A DNA stretch of 9,099 nucleotides from JAQVQN01 sp964428885 (GTDB lineage Bacteria; Verrucomicrobiota; Kiritimatiellia; RFP12; UBA1067): the NCBI GenBank assembly GCA_964428885.1, contig CAYRZP010000088.1:1-9099 (forward strand). The letters are read 5' to 3'. The notes under the pieces are model-generated. The model was not told the origin of the DNA, made no database searches, and worked only from the letters and a program-made list of their open reading frames with translations. Within the stretch, counting starts at the first letter, position 1. Every line of letters begins with the position of its first letter. Positions 6,798 through 9,099 of the stretch are shown one piece after another. Both the position numbers and the translations under genes were made by a program.

Positions 6798-8201
6798 TCA
6801 CGTCAAACCCTCGCCCCCCGGGATCGGCTGCTCTTTGTACTCGCGCAGTTTCCGGTGCAAGGTCCGTCGGCTGATGCCCAGTTCCGTGGCGGCGCGGGTG
6901 CGGTTCCCGCCGTTCTTCTCCAGAACGGCCATGATCTTGCGGCGCTCGGTCTCCGCCAACGAACCCGACGTCAGTATCGGCGACCGCCCGTAACCCGACA
7001 CCGGCCCCCTCACCGCCTCGCGTATGTTGGCCGGGACATCCCGCGCCGACAGCCTGTCGGTCCGAGAAAGCACCACCATTTTCTCGACGGTGTTGCGCAG
7101 CTCTCTGACATTGCCGGGCCAGTCGTATGCCGAAAGCAGGCTGACCGCGTCCGGCGTGAACCCCTCGATGCGCTTGCCGTTCCTTTCGCAATACTCCCGC
7201 AGAAACCTCCCCGCCAGCAGCGGTATGTCGCCCGACCGCTCCGCCAGCGTCGGCAGGGTTATGTCAACCACGTTCAGCCTGAAAAAAAGATCTTCGCGGA
7301 ACTTGCCCTGCGCCACATACGAACGCAAGTCACGGTTGGTGGCGGCTATGACCCTGATGTCGACCTCGATCGTCGCCTCGCCGCCGACGCGCTCGAACGT
7401 GCGCTCCTCCAGCACACGCAACAGCTTGACCTGGATCGACGGGTCGACCTCCGATATCTCGTCCAGGAACAAGGTGCCTCCGTCAGCCATCTCGAAACGC
7501 CCCCTGCGCAAGCCGGCGGCCCCGGTGAAGGCGCCCTTTTCGTGCCCGAACAGCTCGCTCTCCAAAAGCGTGGCCGACAGCGCCGCGCAGTGTACCGCCA
7601 CGAACGGCCCCTTGCCGCGCTGGCTGAGCCGGTGGATCGCCTGCGCCACCAGTTCCTTGCCCGTGCCGCTGGGCCCCTGTATCAGCACTGACGCCATGGT
7701 CGGCGCGGTCTGCGTGATCACCTCGAAAACCTGACGCATGGCCTCGGATTCGCCGACAATGTTCTCCATGCCGAACTTCTCGTTGAGCTGGCTCTCCAAC
7801 GTCTCGACCTTCTTCTCCATATCCCGGGCCTTCAACGCGCGCGCCACCAGCATGTCAAGATGGTCGAGGTTGATCGGCTTGGTCAGGAAATCGTAAGCCC
7901 CCTGCTTCATGGCCTCGACCGCCGTCTCGACCGAGCCGTAGGCGGTCAGCAGGATGCAGACGGTCTGCGGGCTCTGGCCGCGGACGCGACGGAGCAGCCC
8001 CAGACCGTCCGTGCCCGGCATGCGCAGGTCCGAGAGCAACACGTCCACCGGCGCTTCAGCCCCCAGTATTTTAAGCGCGGCCTCGGCGCTTTCGGCGGTC
8101 TTGACCGCATAGTTTTTTTGCAGCGCGCGCTGCAGCCCGTCGCGCGTGTTCTTGTCGTCGTCCACCACTAAAATGACCGGTCTGTCTGACATGTCTGCCA
8201 T
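6798..8201 (-). CDS. NtrC-family sigma-54-dependent response regulator (receiver, AAA+, Fis HTH)
   Basis: This is a 467-residue activator that would use ATP to open sigma-54 RNA polymerase at target promoters once phosphorylated. The receiver (about 8-125) has D14-D16, phosphoacceptor D58 in LLSDLRMPG, T86 and K108. The AAA+ domain (about 148-390) has Walker A GPSGTGKE (176-183), the sigma-54 contact loop GAFTGA (223-228), Walker B LFLDE (244-248) and the ATNR arginine region (287-290). A Fis-type HTH (about 430-455, NRTRAATELGISRRTLHRKL) ends the protein. All conserved positions I can check are present. Two starts are possible: ATG 8201, with AGGGA only 2 nt away, and ATG 8192 (464 residues), where the spacing is about 11 nt; I favour 8192 slightly. 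No histidine kinase gene is adjacent in the window, and no -24/-12 sigma-54 promoter is evident nearby. Confidence 0.96.
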   Translation of the reverse strand: MADMSDRPVILVVDDDKNTRDGLQRALQKNYAVKTAESAEAALKILGAEAPVDVLLSDLRMPGTDGLGLLRRVRGQSPQTVCILLTAYGSVETAVEAMKQGAYDFLTKPINLDHLDMLVARALKARDMEKKVETLESQLNEKFGMENIVGESEAMRQVFEVITQTAPTMASVLIQGPSGTGKELVAQAIHRLSQRGKGPFVAVHCAALSATLLESELFGHEKGAFTGAAGLRRGRFEMADGGTLFLDEISEVDPSIQVKLLRVLEERTFERVGGEATIEVDIRVIAATNRDLRSYVAQGKFREDLFFRLNVVDITLPTLAERSGDIPLLAGRFLREYCERNGKRIEGFTPDAVSLLSAYDWPGNVRELRNTVEKMVVLSRTDRLSARDVPANIREAVRGPVSGYGRSPILTSGSLAETERRKIMAVLEKNGGNRTRAATELGISRRTLHRKLREYKEQPIPGGEGLT

Positions 8202-8247
8202 CTTCCCTGTGACTTGAACGTTGAGCGTTCCAGTTATTCTCTCGTTT
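8202..8247 (-). repeat. Dispersed leader repeat, copy 2, with two 7-bp units
   Basis: It has the same layout as the element at 6690-6770: a 12-bp flank (8202-8213, 9 of 12 identical), heptads TTGAACG and TTGAGCG (8214-8227), and a 20-bp flank TTCCAGTTATTCTCTCGTTT (8228-8247, 16 of 20 identical). The two copies differ in length by exactly five heptads. It sits directly upstream of the response regulator start, in the same orientation relative to its gene as copy 1, and contains that gene's ribosome binding site. Confidence 0.85.
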
Positions 8248-8492
8248 TCGCCCGACCCGCGGCCGGTCTCGGAGGGCGCGGCGCCACCCGCGCCATTGGG
8301 AGGGGCAAGCGTCCGCTTGCCCGTGCGTCGGGCGATGTCCCTCGCTCACGGACGCGACGAAGCGCGTCCCTCCAGATACTGCGGCCAGGCATTTGCCGGG
8401 GGGCGAGCGTCATCACAAGCCGCGGACGGTTCGCGGACCGTTCCTTTGAAACAGTTCTAATACTATACTCGTTTACACGCCGCCCGACCAGC
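8248..8492. other. Gene-free, hairpin-rich intergenic region
   Basis: No credible gene is present on either strand; open frames here show no domain pattern and cross the repeats. It contains the 75-bp element at 8299-8373, a near-tandem GCGGAC..GTTC motif around 8422-8444, and an AT-richer stretch around 8445-8475 that has TATACT-like boxes without a well-spaced -35. A promoter for the response regulator gene may lie here, but I cannot pinpoint it. Confidence 0.5.
8299..8373. repeat. 75-bp double-hairpin intergenic element with 6-bp inverted termini
   Basis: The ends GGAGGG (8299-8304) and CCCTCC (8368-8373) are inverted repeats. Inside are two strong hairpins: GGGCAAGC (8303-8310) with GCTTGCCC (8315-8322) around GTCC, and GGACGCG (8350-8356) with CGCGTCC (8363-8369) around ACGAAG. 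This looks like a REP- or MITE-like dispersed element. Only one copy is in this window, so dispersal is inferred. Confidence 0.6.
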
Positions 8493-8666
8493 CTAAACCG
8501 GGAATTTCTGACACACTGCGACAGGCCGGGCAGGCAGTTTGTCGATGCTGTCTGAGGACATGTTGGGGTTCACGGCTTTCAGATCAAAAACGGACGCGCC
8601 GATGGCGTCAGGCTTGCTCTGCGAATCGCGGGCGGCGTCGCTCGACCTCGGTGAGGATCCGCGCGT
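8493..8666 (-). pseudogene. Possible fragment of an N6-adenine DNA methyltransferase C-terminal region
   Basis: This frame, one base out of register with the HARE-HTH frame, runs from a TGA at 8667-8669 to a TAG at 8493-8495. Its middle reads SKPDAIGASVFDLKAVNPN. The VFDLKAVNPN part resembles a motif near the C-terminus of HsdM-like methyltransferases. The rest (MSSDSIDKLPARPVAVCQ) does not continue the family pattern, and there is no upstream start. The match is short and could be chance; its value lies in the neighbouring HARE-HTH fragment and truncated protein. Confidence 0.25.
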
Positions 8667-8823
8667 TCACGGTGGCGGCGAGCGTCTTGCCGGAAGTCTG
8701 CCAGAGATTTTGCGCGAGGATGCGTTTAGTGATCTCCTTGCAGTGGAGGGGCTCGCCCTCCTGTTCAAGGATAAGGCGGGCGGCTTGTTTGTCCCGATGT
8801 CCCCGCCCCTGAACCTCTACTTG
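8608..8823 (-). pseudogene. HARE-HTH (HB1/ASXL/restriction endonuclease HTH) domain fragment without a start codon
   Basis: In the frame that follows the TGA at 8824-8826 there are 71 codons with the clear family pattern AARLILEQEGEPLHCKEIT, then KRILAQNLWQTSGKT and ATVNARILTEV, ending RRRPRFAEQA at TGA 8608-8610. The domain is a winged HTH found in bacterial restriction enzymes, RNA polymerase delta subunits and eukaryotic chromatin proteins. No ATG, GTG or TTG in this frame precedes the domain, so it cannot be translated independently as it stands. Either the TGA interrupts one longer gene, or a frameshift separates it from the ATG at 8825-8827, which overlaps that TGA as ATGA and opens a short frame (MTSRGSGAGTSGQ). 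The usual last strand after SRF is missing. I read it as a decayed gene, possibly part of a restriction or defence locus. Confidence 0.6.
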
Positions 8824-9099
8824 TCATTCCTTCGCCACCACTGTGTCGTACAGACCATAGTGCGTCAGGCCCTCGTGACTCTCGATGCCCGTATAACGCA
8901 GCGAGGCATCCTCATAACGGCGAAATGCGAATACTGCCTGATTCATCTGTTCCGTGTTAAATACCCTGAGGTTCACAAGCAGGTGAAAATCCTTCACCGT
9001 CAGACCCGTGACCGTCTCGAACAGCCCTGGCTCGATCTTGGTGATCACGTCTTGCAGCGTGTTCTCGCGGAAATCGGTCAGATACATGAACGCCGGGAT
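8824..9099 (-). CDS. C-terminal end of an unidentified larger protein, possibly restriction or helicase related
   Basis: The frame is open from the right edge (codons for IPAFMYLTDFREN) through 91 residues to TGA 8824-8826, so the ATG at 9087 is probably internal. The sequence has the look of a folded, conserved tail: TLQDVITKIEPGLFETVTGL, TVKDFHLLVNLRVFN, MNQAVFAFRRYEDASLRYTG and HYGLYDTVV. Codon use and lack of low complexity support real coding sequence. It vaguely resembles the ends of large restriction- or helicase-type proteins of mobile elements, but I cannot name the family with confidence. The HARE-HTH domain directly after its stop, in the same frame, supports a restriction link and raises the possibility that the TGA is a premature stop. 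Confidence 0.7.
   Translation of the reverse strand: MPAFMYLTDFRENTLQDVITKIEPGLFETVTGLTVKDFHLLVNLRVFNTEQMNQAVFAFRRYEDASLRYTGIESHEGLTHYGLYDTVVAKE

Noticed and set aside
6744..7691. Plus-strand open frame of 315 codons starting in the heptad repeat
   Set aside because: It is antisense to the response regulator, whose motifs are complete; shadow frame.
8071..8349. Minus-strand frame of 92 codons overlapping the response regulator start
   Set aside because: It runs through the double-hairpin repeat and into the receiver domain out of frame, with no family pattern.
8214..8555. Plus-strand frame of 113 codons in the intergenic region
   Set aside because: It starts within the heptad repeat, crosses the hairpin element and the fragment region, and has no ribosome binding site or domain pattern.

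Overview
This window looks like GC-rich bacterial chromosome, and every gene I can support lies on the minus strand, so it is best read from right to left. No marker gene fixes the taxon. A Hanks-type kinase translationally coupled to a DnaJ-like cysteine-rich protein, an NtrC-type regulator, short GC-rich intergenic hairpin repeats and an HB1/ASXL/restriction (HARE) HTH fragment together suggest a Gram-negative, environmental or gut bacterium. The PVC group (Kiritimatiellota, Lentisphaerota or Verrucomicrobiota) is a plausible guess and is inference only. The RND pump requires an outer membrane, which fits.

Right end (8493-9099): the C-terminus of a larger protein enters from beyond the window and stops at a TGA (8824-8826). 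The same frame continues without a start codon into a clear HARE-type HTH domain (8608-8823), and a shifted frame then carries a short tail with a methyltransferase-like VFDLKAVNPN motif (8493-8666). This looks like a decayed stretch of restriction-modification or defence DNA. From 8248 to 8492 there is no gene, only hairpin-rich repeat DNA, including a 75-bp element bounded by GGAGGG/CCCTCC.

Centre (4629-8247): a complete NtrC-family sigma-54 response regulator (6798-8201) is followed by an exported or membrane-anchored protein with 14 cysteine pairs (5531-6661). That protein overlaps a serine/threonine kinase (4629-5534) by the ATGA arrangement. The leaders of the response regulator and of the cysteine-rich gene carry the same dispersed repeat, whose core of 7-bp units is present in 2 and 7 copies. 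This is the most unusual structure in the window.

Left (1-4530): a small DUF192 protein (4180-4530) precedes an efflux operon. A TetR-type repressor (3426-4034) is followed by a periplasmic adaptor (2171-3391) and an RND pump that runs off the left edge (1-2174). The tetR promoter has a perfect -10 (TATAAT), a near-consensus -35 (TTGCAT) and a 17-bp spacer filled by an 8-bp inverted repeat, which is an apparently autoregulated drug or solvent efflux operon. An outer-membrane channel gene could lie beyond the left edge.
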